From Fervidobacterium sp. UBA5837 (lineage in GTDB: Bacteria > Thermotogota > Thermotogae > Thermotogales > Fervidobacteriaceae): a stretch of DNA of 64,000 bases. The translations under genes and the position numbers were made by a program. This document shows, one piece after another, positions 52,907 to 60,631 of this stretch (the stretch's first letter is position 1; each line of letters opens with the position of its first letter). The notes below the pieces were generated by a model. The model saw only the letters and a list, made by a program, of their open reading frames with translations, was not told the DNA's origin and did no database searches. Location of the stretch: contig DJGV01000010.1 of assembly GCA_002432805.1 (NCBI GenBank), forward strand, positions 127,571 to 191,570. Reading direction: 5' to 3'.

Positions 52907-54043
52907 TCAAAAATAACTCTCTATTTCTTTTTCCATCGCCATGATCGCAGCACCGTGTGCTATGCTCACCTGATCAAGTTTTGAAATCCTTATGTCACAT
53001 GTGTTCGTGAGGAGTATCTGGGCAGAAAAGTGCTTTCTAATCTGTTCGAGAATATCCGGCAGCACAGGCGTAATCTCACCACCGATGAAGATACGCGAAG
53101 GATTCACGATATTTGCCAAGTTTGCTAAGAGCAAAGCCAAATAGTAAGCCTCCTGTTCTAAAACATCTTTAGCTAATGCATCACCCTTTGAGAATAATTC
53201 GTGAAGTTCTCTTATATCATTTATCTTGATGTTGTTAGATTTTGCATTGTACGATTCGATGAGTTTGGGAACTGATGCAAGCGCCTCTACACAACCGTGC
53301 CTGCCGCATCTACATTCAGGACCATCAGGCATGATTACGGTGTGTCCAACTTCCAAAGAAGCACCATTAGAACCGCGGAAGATCTCTTCTCTAACTACCA
53401 GCCCCGCACCTATTCCGGTACCAATTATCACCCCAAGAAGTATGGAATCAGAAGATAGTCTGTTTAAATGATATTCTGAAAAGACCATCAAATTTGCTCC
53501 ATTATCGTAAAAGACGGGAATATCTAAGATACGCTGCAACACATCGGATGATGGGAAAGTCTCGAAATGCGAATTGGGCGTGAGCAAAAGCTTTTTTTGA
53601 TCTTTACTGACAATACCGGGAAGACCAAGTCCTACACTGATGATCTTCTCTCTTGGAATCTTTCCAGCTGAAATCAAAGTCGCGAACGTATCGTATATTT
53701 CATCAACTAACACATCTATACTTATACCCTTCGGCACTACCCTACTCTCACTTTTCAAAATCTTGTAAAACGCATTGATTGCGACAACATCAACGTGCGT
53801 CTCACCTACCTCTATACCAACGGAAAACGGTCCTTCACTGTTGATATCAAGCAAAATCGGAGGCCTACCACCCGAACTCTTTCCCAATCTCTTTTCAATC
53901 AAGAGACCCTTTTCCAAAAGTCTACTTACACACCTACTTATAGTGGACTCACTCAAGTGTGTAAATTTAGAGATATCTGTTCTTGAAATGAGATTCTTCT
54001 TCTGTACCGTTTTGAATACCGACAATAGATTTCTCGGGTCCAT
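52907..54043 (-). CDS. ROK-family transcriptional regulator
   Basis: 378 residues from ATG 54043, with TTTGGAGG upstream. The N-terminal winged helix (NLISRTDISKFTHLSESTISRCVSRLLEKGLL) is followed by a ROK domain: VGIEVGETHVDVVAIN, GVIIGTGIGAGLVVREEIFRGSNGASLEVGHTVI, the zinc motif CRCGRHGCVEAL, and NLANIVNPSRIFIGGEI. NagC/XylR-type ROK proteins repress sugar genes until a sugar binds. As first gene of the beta-glucan locus, it probably represses its own operon with glucose or a beta-glucoside as signal (inference). Confidence 0.93.
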   Translation of the reverse strand: MDPRNLLSVFKTVQKKNLISRTDISKFTHLSESTISRCVSRLLEKGLLIEKRLGKSSGGRPPILLDINSEGPFSVGIEVGETHVDVVAINAFYKILKSESRVVPKGISIDVLVDEIYDTFATLISAGKIPREKIISVGLGLPGIVSKDQKKLLLTPNSHFETFPSSDVLQRILDIPVFYDNGANLMVFSEYHLNRLSSDSILLGVIIGTGIGAGLVVREEIFRGSNGASLEVGHTVIMPDGPECRCGRHGCVEALASVPKLIESYNAKSNNIKINDIRELHELFSKGDALAKDVLEQEAYYLALLLANLANIVNPSRIFIGGEITPVLPDILEQIRKHFSAQILLTNTCDIRISKLDQVSIAHGAAIMAMEKEIESYF

Positions 54044-54067
54044 AAAATACCTCCAAACACACTTATA

Positions 54068-54094
54068 CATTCAATATATTCAATACATTCAAAA
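54068..54094 (-). repeat. Three tandem 9-bp repeats in the rok leader
   Basis: Plus strand: CATTCAATA, TATTCAATA, CATTCAAAA, end to end. They lie between the promoter and the start codon of the ROK gene, so they may be an operator of the locus; ROK sites are usually A+T-rich but palindromic, so this is uncertain. Confidence 0.5.
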
Positions 54095-54151
54095 ATGTCA
54101 TGAGAAAATTTAGAAATCATTTGAATACTTGCATTTTCTTTCGTTTTTCAG

Positions 54152-54157
54152 ATTATA
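54152..54157 (-). promoter_or_regulatory. Extended -10 promoter of the beta-glucan locus
   Basis: Minus strand TATAAT preceded by TGC (TGnTATAAT), about 110 bases before the ROK start. No good -35; TTCTTG lies at 17-bp distance. Confidence 0.5.
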
Positions 54158-54603
54158 GCAAAAACACTCTCACACAAGAAACTCGGTGTAAATTATGTAG
54201 AAAGAATTAAGAGCGATTACACGCATATTTCTAAGTATTACAAAAAATCCCTTATCAGTTACTTTCTTTCAGGATGATAGTAATACAAAAAGGGCTTCAA
54301 TAAAGAAATTTGTAAATGGCTTATCAACACAAAAGGCCAATTCTAAAAATTGTGAAAAAATTGATGCATGCCTTATGAGCATGCATCAATTCATTACTTT
54401 TATCTTCTTGATTTTTATCTTTCTATTTTGGTAATTTTTGCATTTTTAATCCGGAATTTCTTCTAAATTATCTATCTAATTACCATGCGGTTAGTGTTTA
54501 TTAGTTCATTGTCTTGTTACCTTGTTTCTCATTTTACCATCCACATCAACTCGCTTGTTTCAAACACCTTCCTCATTGTTTGTTCCTGTCTCTAATTACT
54601 TGA
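54158..54603. other. Intergenic region between the rok promoter and a secreted-protein gene
   Basis: About 445 A+T-rich bases without a gene. Apart from the terminator hairpin at 54359-54391 I see nothing structured; short frames on both strands have no ribosome sites and odd composition. Confidence 0.6.
54359..54391 (-). terminator. Terminator of the 54604-55158 gene
   Basis: Perfect 13-bp stem AATTGATGCATGC / GCATGCATCAATT, 7-base loop, then six T on the minus strand. Confidence 0.85.
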
Positions 54604-55158
54604 TTATCTGCAGTCCCTTGCCCTTGTCATATTCTGTATGCTTTGTGTGTTCTGTGTGTTTGTTGTGTTTGTTGTATTCTCGTCTGCAACTCTGCCTCTT
54701 GTTGCTGTGTATTCCTTGTCGCCTATCTTTACTTTTTCCACAACTACATATTTATCCGTACTCGTTGATACTATCCTTCCTGTTACCGTTATCTTGTCTC
54801 CTGCCTTTAGACTGAGCTCTCTCATCACTGGTCCTACCCTCAAATCGTACGCAACTCCTGCTGATTCAAATTTGACGACTAATCCTTTTTCCGATTCGAA
54901 CGATATACTCGTAACAGCCCCGTCCAACGTTTTTACATCACTAATCGATGCATCTGCTGGTAAATTGAAATACCCTTGTAGTCCGTCTTTGAATTCTCTT
55001 GCTTGCACTTGTTTTTGTTGTGCTAAAGCACCTACTTGAGCTGGCGCTTGTACTGCCGTTTGAGCTTGGTTTTGGTTCTGTTTACTTGCTGGTCCGAATG
55101 CGAATATGCTACCTGCAAAGAGTACACTTAATGTGAGTAATACTAACAGTTTTTTCAT
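54604..55158 (-). CDS. Small exported protein with Gln-rich and Asn/Thr-rich ends
   Basis: 184 residues from ATG 55158 (GAGGAGG upstream); a longer frame to 55245 has no site and would bury the signal peptide MKKLLVLLTLSVLFAGSIFAF. After a Gln/Ala-rich linker comes one compact domain, about 60-165 (FKDGLQGYFNLPADASISDVK, LKAGDKITVTGRIVS, KYVVVEKVKIGDKEYTATRG), which looks like an OB-type beta-barrel of the kind seen in periplasmic BOF proteins. The C-terminus is NTTNTTNTQNTQ-like low complexity from CA-rich repeats. Function unknown. The TAAG-box module (copy B) lies 100 bases upstream, so it is probably induced by a signal-transduction system. Confidence 0.7.
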   Translation of the reverse strand: MKKLLVLLTLSVLFAGSIFAFGPASKQNQNQAQTAVQAPAQVGALAQQKQVQAREFKDGLQGYFNLPADASISDVKTLDGAVTSISFESEKGLVVKFESAGVAYDLRVGPVMRELSLKAGDKITVTGRIVSTSTDKYVVVEKVKIGDKEYTATRGRVADENTTNTTNTQNTQSIQNMTRARDCR

Positions 55159-55261
55159 AAATATCAACCTCCTCTGGTTTTTGAGTTTTTGCAGTCTGTG
55201 AATTGGTAAGTCACCGTACACCGATGTTAACTTCGAACTTACCAATTCTCAACTGACAGTG

Positions 55262-55324
55262 ATATCTTACTCAGATATGCTTAATGTGTACTTAATGCAC
55301 ACTTAGAGTTTCCTTAGACTTTTT
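55262..55324 (-). promoter_or_regulatory. 11-bp-phased TAAG-box promoter module, copy B
   Basis: Plus-strand CTTA motifs start at 55266, 55280, 55291, 55302 and 55313: spacings 14, 11, 11, 11, the same as copy A at 35530-35592. On the minus strand the boxes lead to TAAGATAT about 105 bases before the secreted-protein start. The end next to the start (13 bases from ATATCTTACTCAG) is identical in both copies. Confidence 0.7.
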
Positions 55325-55460
55325 TATTGAATTCTCATATACTGAGTGATATGATTAGTGGTATGATTATAGTATAGTGATACAGTTTGAGTTAGTACGA
55401 AAATAGGTGCAAAAATTTTGTTAGAGGCTGCTCTAAAAGCAAATTAAGAGGTGAATGTAG

Positions 55461-55967
55461 TTGGTTTATTCGGAAATAATTGAAAAAGTGAGGAAGAGTT
55501 CTAAACAGCGATTGGCAGTGATGTGTTATGCGCAGTATGGCGATAAAATACTTTTTCTTCTAAGGAAGAAAGAACCATTTGTTGGATTTTTGGTACCTCC
55601 GGGCGGGAAAGTTGAAAAAGGAGAAGAAATAGAAGATGCGATGAGAAGGGAATTCAGAGAGGAGACTGGGCTTAAGTTGAACGAACTCAAGTTGAAGATG
55701 GTAACAACCGAAGTAGGTCCAGAGAATTACAACTGGATACTATTCACGTTCGTTGGAAAGGTGGATTCTGACAAGACGATCGAATGTAACGAAGGTGAAT
55801 TGAAATGGATAGATAAAGATGGAATGTTGGAAGAAAATCTTTCAGCGATAGACAGATTGTTGATTCCTTACATATTCAATGATGATGATAAAGTAAGTAT
55901 AATTGAGATAAGGTATGATGAAGACAAACAACCAAAGATAATTTCAGAGATTGGGGTAGAATCGTGA
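55461..55967 (+). CDS. Nudix hydrolase (MutT-like)
   Basis: 168 residues starting at TTG with GAGGTGA upstream. The Nudix box is complete: GGKVEKGEEIEDAMRREFREETGL, fitting G-x5-E-x7-R-E-x2-E-E-x-G-L, which binds Mg2+ and the diphosphate. Members clean up 8-oxo-dGTP or other nucleoside diphosphate derivatives; LVPPGG before the box and KWIDKDGM after it suit the 8-oxo-dGTPase branch. The GTG of the pseudouridine synthase overlaps its stop by four bases. Confidence 0.9.
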   Translation: MVYSEIIEKVRKSSKQRLAVMCYAQYGDKILFLLRKKEPFVGFLVPPGGKVEKGEEIEDAMRREFREETGLKLNELKLKMVTTEVGPENYNWILFTFVGKVDSDKTIECNEGELKWIDKDGMLEENLSAIDRLLIPYIFNDDDKVSIIEIRYDEDKQPKIISEIGVES

Positions 55968-56698
55968 AACTACAAAAATATTTGCAGCAGTTAGGTTATT
56001 CAAGGCGCAAGGCAGATGATTTAGCTTTTACAGGTCGTGTCATGGTAAACAATCAGCGCATAGAGCAACCTTGGTATGAAATAAGCGAAGAAGATGTTGT
56101 TTCTATAGATGGCGTAGATTATGTTGTGCAATTTGAAATTCGATTTGAATACTACGTGCTTAACAAACCAAAAGGATACGTCAGTTCACTTTCAGACCCA
56201 AAAGAGGATAAGACGATTGGAGAAATACTGAAGAAGAGAAATCTCACAAACCTTAAACCAGTTGGCAGACTAGATAAAGATGCTTCAGGCGTCATCATTC
56301 TCACAAATGACGGAGAACTCATCAACGTGCTTACAAGTGCAAGATATGGCACAGAGAGAGTCTATAGAGCTAAGGTAAAAGGAAAAATAGCTCGAGCAAA
56401 ACTGGAAATGCTAAAGAGTGGAATAGAAGATGAAGGGGAGTTTTTGAAATGTGAGAATGCAGTGGTATTGGAAGAACAAAGAGAATACAGTTTAGTTGAA
56501 ATCAAAATGATAAAGGGAAAAAGGCATGAAGTAAAGAGACTGTTTGCACATATTGGAAATCCTGTTGTTGAATTAATCAGGACAAAGTATGGACCTATCG
56601 ATATCTCTATCGTTCCAAACCAAGGAGATATCGCGAAAATCAGAGGCGACTTACTAAAGGCATTGTTGGATATCAAAAGGTCAGCACAGACACTTTGA
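55964..56698 (+). CDS. RsuA/RluB-family rRNA pseudouridine synthase
   Basis: 244 residues from GTG overlapping the Nudix stop. An S4 RNA-binding domain comes first (MKLQKYLQQLGYSRRKADDLAFTGRVMVNNQ). The catalytic domain holds YYVLNKPKGYVSSLSD, VGRLDKDASGVIILTNDGEL with the catalytic Asp in GRLD, and EIKMIKGKRHEVKRLFAHIGNPVVELIRTKYGPI. RluB-type enzymes modify 23S rRNA (U2605), RsuA types 16S rRNA (U516); which applies is unclear. Confidence 0.93.
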   Translation: MKLQKYLQQLGYSRRKADDLAFTGRVMVNNQRIEQPWYEISEEDVVSIDGVDYVVQFEIRFEYYVLNKPKGYVSSLSDPKEDKTIGEILKKRNLTNLKPVGRLDKDASGVIILTNDGELINVLTSARYGTERVYRAKVKGKIARAKLEMLKSGIEDEGEFLKCENAVVLEEQREYSLVEIKMIKGKRHEVKRLFAHIGNPVVELIRTKYGPIDISIVPNQGDIAKIRGDLLKALLDIKRSAQTL

Positions 56699-56801
56699 TT
56701 TACAAAAAGAACGTTTTTGATGAGAATGTGGTCTAATTTTTTGATCATATTCATTGATCTTATCTTAGAGAAGATAATGAAGGGATTTTTTCTCTCTTTT
56801 T

Positions 56802-56830
56802 TTGACATAGAGAATTGTGTGTGGCATCAT
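56802..56830 (+). promoter_or_regulatory. Promoter of the 56878 gene
   Basis: Perfect TTGACA (56802-56807), 17 bp, CATCAT (56825-56830), about 48 bases before the start codon. Confidence 0.6.
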
Positions 56831-56877
56831 CTAATTCAGGGGTCGCGGGCCCTTTATTTTATCTGGAGGTGACTAAC

Positions 56878-57546
56878 ATGGGAAAACGTACTTTGATTGG
56901 TGCACTTATATTTGTACTGTTGACTTCGCTTGGATTTTCATTTTCTTTCGGCGGAGGGGGACCTTCTATCTACTACTTTCCTGGTGGAACACTCGTAGGA
57001 GGATTGAAAAATCTCAATTTACCGATTGTGGACACAACTGCTTTTGAGTCTGGTATCATTACCTTTGGTGGTTCAGGGTATGGCGGAGTTGGGAATTTTT
57101 ACAATGGCGGTTTTGGATTTGGTGGTGAAAAGGAGTACACAGTATCTTCCGACAAGTACATGGTAACAATTGCAGGCGGATTTGGCACCGGTATGCACAA
57201 ATTAGATTTTGGAAATATTGCTCTCAATACATCGCTTGGGATAGGCGGTGTAGATATAGAAGTTGCCAGAAAAGTCAACGAAAACAACGTAGGACTTGGA
57301 AATCTACAGGATGGAACACTTGAAGGATACTTGGGCGCAAATATCAGCTACTTAGCACTTGACATTGGTGCTAACCTTAGCATTTCCTTTGTACCGATGT
57401 GCGAGTTAAGTATTGGTGCAAATGCCATCGCAGGTTACTCTTTCGATGGATGGCTTGTCAATGGTAAGGCAATGAGTATAGACCAAGAACAATATAGATT
57501 TCTGCTTACGTATAATCTTTACGGAGGAATAGCATTCGGATTCTAA
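56878..57546 (+). CDS. Exported Gly-rich protein, possibly an outer-envelope beta-barrel
   Basis: 222 residues from ATG 56878 (GGAGGTGA upstream). Signal peptide about 1-22 (RTLIGALIFVLLTSLGFSF). The mature chain is Gly-rich with alternating hydrophobic strands (GFGFGGEKEYTVSSDKYMVTIAGGFG, NVGLGNLQDGTLEGYLGANISYLALDIGANLSISFV) and ends in an aromatic residue (LYGGIAFGF), as small outer-membrane barrels do. That suits the toga, the outer sheath of Thermotogales, but I recognise no family. It has its own promoter and terminator. Confidence 0.65.
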   Translation: MGKRTLIGALIFVLLTSLGFSFSFGGGGPSIYYFPGGTLVGGLKNLNLPIVDTTAFESGIITFGGSGYGGVGNFYNGGFGFGGEKEYTVSSDKYMVTIAGGFGTGMHKLDFGNIALNTSLGIGGVDIEVARKVNENNVGLGNLQDGTLEGYLGANISYLALDIGANLSISFVPMCELSIGANAIAGYSFDGWLVNGKAMSIDQEQYRFLLTYNLYGGIAFGF

Positions 57547-57616
57547 CATATTGCCTAATGATTTTGTGTTTTTATTCAATAGTAAACAACTAAATCAAGA
57601 AATTGATAGAATACAG

Positions 57617-57654
57617 AAAACCCTTCTTGCAAAACATTTGTGGAAGGGTTTTTT
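57617..57654 (+). terminator. Terminator after the 56878 gene
   Basis: Stem AAAACCCTTC / GAAGGGTTTT with a 16-base inner part and six T. Confidence 0.85.
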
Positions 57655-57752
57655 CTTTATTGTAAACTTTCTTACACAAAAAACTTCAGTATTGCTGAAC
57701 ATTCACATCACTTTTCTTTTTTCCGTACATTCTCTACTCACAATTTCAGATG

Positions 57753-57761
57753 TGATATAAT
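57753..57761 (+). promoter_or_regulatory. Extended -10 promoter of the potD-like gene
   Basis: TGATATAAT (TGnTATAAT form) 68 bases before the start codon; no clear -35. Confidence 0.5.
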
Positions 57762-57828
57762 CGTCTTGTGCAATTTTTGCATATTTATCTTACACAACTA
57801 ACATGCTTTCGAGAGGGAGGTTTGAGAG

Positions 57829-58869
57829 ATGGGAAAATTTCTAAGATGGTTTATTTATGCTGGTTTGATGGTGATTGTGCTTACGGGCTTGTTCCTTCTT
57901 TCAGGATGCGGTCAAGATAGTAACACGCTTAAAGTCTACAACTGGGCGGACTATATACCACAAGAGGTAATCACTGCGTTTGAAAAGGAATACAACTGCA
58001 AGGTCGTGTACGACACCTATGCCTCAAATGAGGAGATGTTCGCAAAAATAAAATCTGGTGGTTCTGGATACGATATAGTCTTTCCTTCTGGAGACCACGT
58101 GAAGATGATGATAGATGCAGGATTGCTTGAAAAATTGGATATGTCTAAGATAACAAATTTTGAAAAGGTAAATGAAATTGTACTTTCGAAGATAACGTAC
58201 GACCCGAATCATGAATACTCTGTTCCATACATGATGGGTACGACAGGTATCATAGTGAACAAGAAATATCTACAGAACTTTGATAAGTCTTGGAGCATAT
58301 ACGAAAGGTCAGATTTGAAAGATCGTATAACACTACTCGACGACATGCGTGAGGTCTTTGGTGCAGCTTTGAAGTGCCTTGGTTATTCTGTCAACACGAC
58401 AAATCCCGATGAAATAGAGGAGGCAAAAGATGTAATACTGAAATGGAAAGAGAACATACTCAAGTTCGATGCAACCACATATGCTCAAGGTATCGTAAAC
58501 GGTGAGTTCTGGGCGGTGCACGGATATCCTGAAAATGTGTTCCAACTTACACCTGAGGATGATAGACAAAATTTCGAGTTTTTCGTACCAAAGGAAGGCG
58601 GTACGTTGTGGATAGATAACATGGTGATACTGAAGGATGCAAAGGGTAAGGATTTAGCATACAAATTCATCGATTTCATCCTTAGACCAGATATTTCTGC
58701 ACAGATTTCTGATTTCCTCATGATCCCGTCACCTGTAAATGAAGCACAAGAGTACAAGACAGTTGAAAACATATACGAGGTTGAAGATTTAGCCAATTGT
58801 GAGATCATAGACTACATAGGTGAAGATATAGACCTGTACAACAAGGCGTGGGAAGAAATAATAAAATAA
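57829..58869 (+). CDS. potD: Spermidine/putrescine-binding lipoprotein (PotD type)
   Basis: 346 residues, GAGGGAGG upstream. Signal peptide ending in the lipobox LSGC (Cys27). The chain matches PotD/PotF: LKVYNWADYIPQEVITAFEKEYNCKVVYDTYASNEEMFAKIKSG, YDIVFPSGDHVKMM, YSVPYMMGTTGIIVNK, FWAVHGYPENVF and EGGTLWIDNMVIL, where Asp and Trp line the polyamine pocket. No PotA, PotB or PotC gene is next to it: the next genes are convergent. Either the partners lie elsewhere or it acts as a sensor or scavenger. Confidence 0.93.
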   Translation: MGKFLRWFIYAGLMVIVLTGLFLLSGCGQDSNTLKVYNWADYIPQEVITAFEKEYNCKVVYDTYASNEEMFAKIKSGGSGYDIVFPSGDHVKMMIDAGLLEKLDMSKITNFEKVNEIVLSKITYDPNHEYSVPYMMGTTGIIVNKKYLQNFDKSWSIYERSDLKDRITLLDDMREVFGAALKCLGYSVNTTNPDEIEEAKDVILKWKENILKFDATTYAQGIVNGEFWAVHGYPENVFQLTPEDDRQNFEFFVPKEGGTLWIDNMVILKDAKGKDLAYKFIDFILRPDISAQISDFLMIPSPVNEAQEYKTVENIYEVEDLANCEIIDYIGEDIDLYNKAWEEIIK

Positions 58870-58911
58870 AAAAGAAAAAAAGAGTAAAATCAACAAGTCA
58901 GCGAAATTGAC

Positions 58912-58941
58912 AAAAAGCCGAGGTTAACCCTCGGCCTTTTT
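58912..58941. terminator. Bidirectional terminator between potD and the ECF operon
   Basis: Stem AAAAAG-CCGAGG / CCTCGG-CCTTTTT with one bulged C, T run on both strands. It overlaps the stop codon of the minus-strand ATPase gene. Confidence 0.85.
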
Positions 58942-59754
58942 GTACATTGAAAATCCCTCGATAAAATCGTCTATCGTGAGTGGTGTTGTCTTAAAGTCCA
59001 ATGCCTTGGCAAGCTTTACGAGATTTGGCAATTCAAGGTGGGCGGTTACAACATTTTCCTCGTTACTCAGCACTTTCCCCGTCGGTCCATCATCAAGCAC
59101 TTGACCTTGATAGAAGATGACTGTCCTCTCAAAATTCTCCGCAACGAAATCCATATCGTGGGTTATCGTGAGTACTACTTTTCCATCCTTTATAAGTTCC
59201 TTTATTATTTCTGCAAGTTTTCTTGTCGAGAATCTATCTTGGGCAATCGTCGGTTCATCCAGTATTATTATCTTCGGGTCCATAGCAATTATGGAGGCAA
59301 GACAGAGTAACTTCCTTTCTGAAAGTGTTAAATCGTAAGGATGTTCTTCAAGTCTATTGTCCAGTTCTACGATCTTTAGTGCCTTGACCGATTGTTCGTA
59401 TGCGAAATTCTTGTCCTTTTTGTCTTTCCAAATGTTCAGTGGTCCAAACATAACTTCGTCTATGACCTTACTTTTGAACATCTGGTCCGAAGGATTTTGA
59501 AAGACAAGACCTATTGTTTTTGAAAGCTGAGCAACTGTCGTTTCTTTTGTGTTTGTGCCTGCTATCCACACATCACCCTTTGAAGGTTTCAATAAACCCT
59601 TCAATACCTTTACAAACGTCGTCTTGCCTGCACCATTTTGTCCCACTATGGCGGTAGGCTTGTCATCGAATTGTATATCAATATTCTGCAGCACATATTC
59701 GTCTTCTTTGTAAGCAAACCAAAGTCCATCAACCTTGATAATCGCATCAACCAT
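58924..59754 (-). CDS. ECF transporter ATPase with degenerate signature motif
   Basis: 276 residues. ECF modules use two ATPases, EcfT and an S component to import vitamins or metals. Present: Walker A GQNGAGKTT, Q-loop GLVFQNPSDQMF, Walker B IIILDEPT and the switch His in TITHD. The ABC signature, normally LSGGQ, reads LSERK, and the D-loop TIAQDRF replaces TxxLDP. Since the signature of one subunit acts on ATP held by the other, the heterodimer should have one weak site. The C-terminal 40 residues (LVKLAKALDFKTTPLTIDDF) are EcfA-like. Its ATG overlaps the other ATPase gene by 8 bases. Confidence 0.9.
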   Translation of the reverse strand: MVDAIIKVDGLWFAYKEDEYVLQNIDIQFDDKPTAIVGQNGAGKTTFVKVLKGLLKPSKGDVWIAGTNTKETTVAQLSKTIGLVFQNPSDQMFKSKVIDEVMFGPLNIWKDKKDKNFAYEQSVKALKIVELDNRLEEHPYDLTLSERKLLCLASIIAMDPKIIILDEPTIAQDRFSTRKLAEIIKELIKDGKVVLTITHDMDFVAENFERTVIFYQGQVLDDGPTGKVLSNEENVVTAHLELPNLVKLAKALDFKTTPLTIDDFIEGFSMYKKAEG

Positions 59755-60631
59755 CGTACGTTCTCCTATCCATTCCTGATTCTTTTAACCCATTCATTAG
59801 AGCTGCAGTCTCACCAAACGACACGGGATAGTATCCATTCGCCTTTTTTAGCCCCATCCTCTTACAGAGTGCAGTGTATATCGGTTGACCAACACCATAC
59901 GTCTCTATTTCTGACGTTGAGAAAATATGTTCTGCTGTATCGTATCCCAAAAGCTTCCCTTCATGGAGTAGTGCTATCTTGTCAACGTATTCGACAAGTT
60001 TCTCAAATTTATGTTCCACTATGAGTATCGTTATACCAAGTGTCTTCAGTTGACTTATCGTCTCAAATACCTCCGTTGTACCGCGCGGGTCAAGTTGTGA
60101 AGTTGGCTCGTCCAAAATCAAAATTTCAGGCTTAAGCACCAACACACTTGCGATCGCCAGTCTTTGAAGCTGCCCACCGGAGAGTTCGAACGGATTCTCA
60201 TCCTTTTTCTTGTACAGATCAAACTGTCTCAGCACTGTATCTATTCTCTCGTGCATCTCGTCCTTTTCGATGCCGAGGTTTTCTAATCCAAATGCCACTT
60301 CTTCGTACACAGTCATCTTTGCACCACTTATCTGAGAAAACGGATTTTGGAGGACCAACCCTACTTTACGTATCAACCGTTCAATTGGCATTGTAGGTAC
60401 GTCCTCGCCATCGATTGTTACCTTACCTGTAATCTTTCCATGAAAAAACCGCGGTATCAGCCCACTGAGTACATAACACAACGTGGACTTACCCGCACCA
60501 TTTCTTCCGATGATACCAATCGATTGCCCAGCATCTATCGAAAGTGTTATATCTTCGAGACTTACATTCTCTGCAAACGGATATTTGTACGTTAGATGCT
60601 CAATGCTAACCTTAGTACTTACATTGCCCAT
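59747..60631 (-). CDS. ECF transporter ATPase (canonical partner)
   Basis: 294 residues from ATG 60631 (TTTGGAGG upstream); a longer frame to 60691 has no ribosome site. All motifs are canonical: VSIEHLTYKYP, Walker A GRNGAGKST, Q-loop LVLQNPFSQISG, signature LSGGQLQR, Walker B EILILDEPTSQLDP and His in VEHKF (His where others have THD/EHR). It carries the intact signature that serves the other ATPase's nucleotide. It overlaps ecfT by 13 bases. Confidence 0.93.
   Translation of the reverse strand: MGNVSTKVSIEHLTYKYPFAENVSLEDITLSIDAGQSIGIIGRNGAGKSTLCYVLSGLIPRFFHGKITGKVTIDGEDVPTMPIERLIRKVGLVLQNPFSQISGAKMTVYEEVAFGLENLGIEKDEMHERIDTVLRQFDLYKKKDENPFELSGGQLQRLAIASVLVLKPEILILDEPTSQLDPRGTTEVFETISQLKTLGITILIVEHKFEKLVEYVDKIALLHEGKLLGYDTAEHIFSTSEIETYGVGQPIYTALCKRMGLKKANGYYPVSFGETAALMNGLKESGMDRRTYDG

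Noticed and set aside
54522..55039. Plus-strand frames of 97 and 133 codons.
   Set aside because: Antisense to the exported-protein gene; rich in Leu/Ser/Cys/Val as expected for a complement of coding DNA, no ribosome sites.
56760..56800. Hairpin TTATCTT-AGAG-AAGATAA as terminator after the pseudouridine synthase.
   Set aside because: The T run is ten bases too far from the stem and the stem is A+T-rich; termination is possible but not supported.
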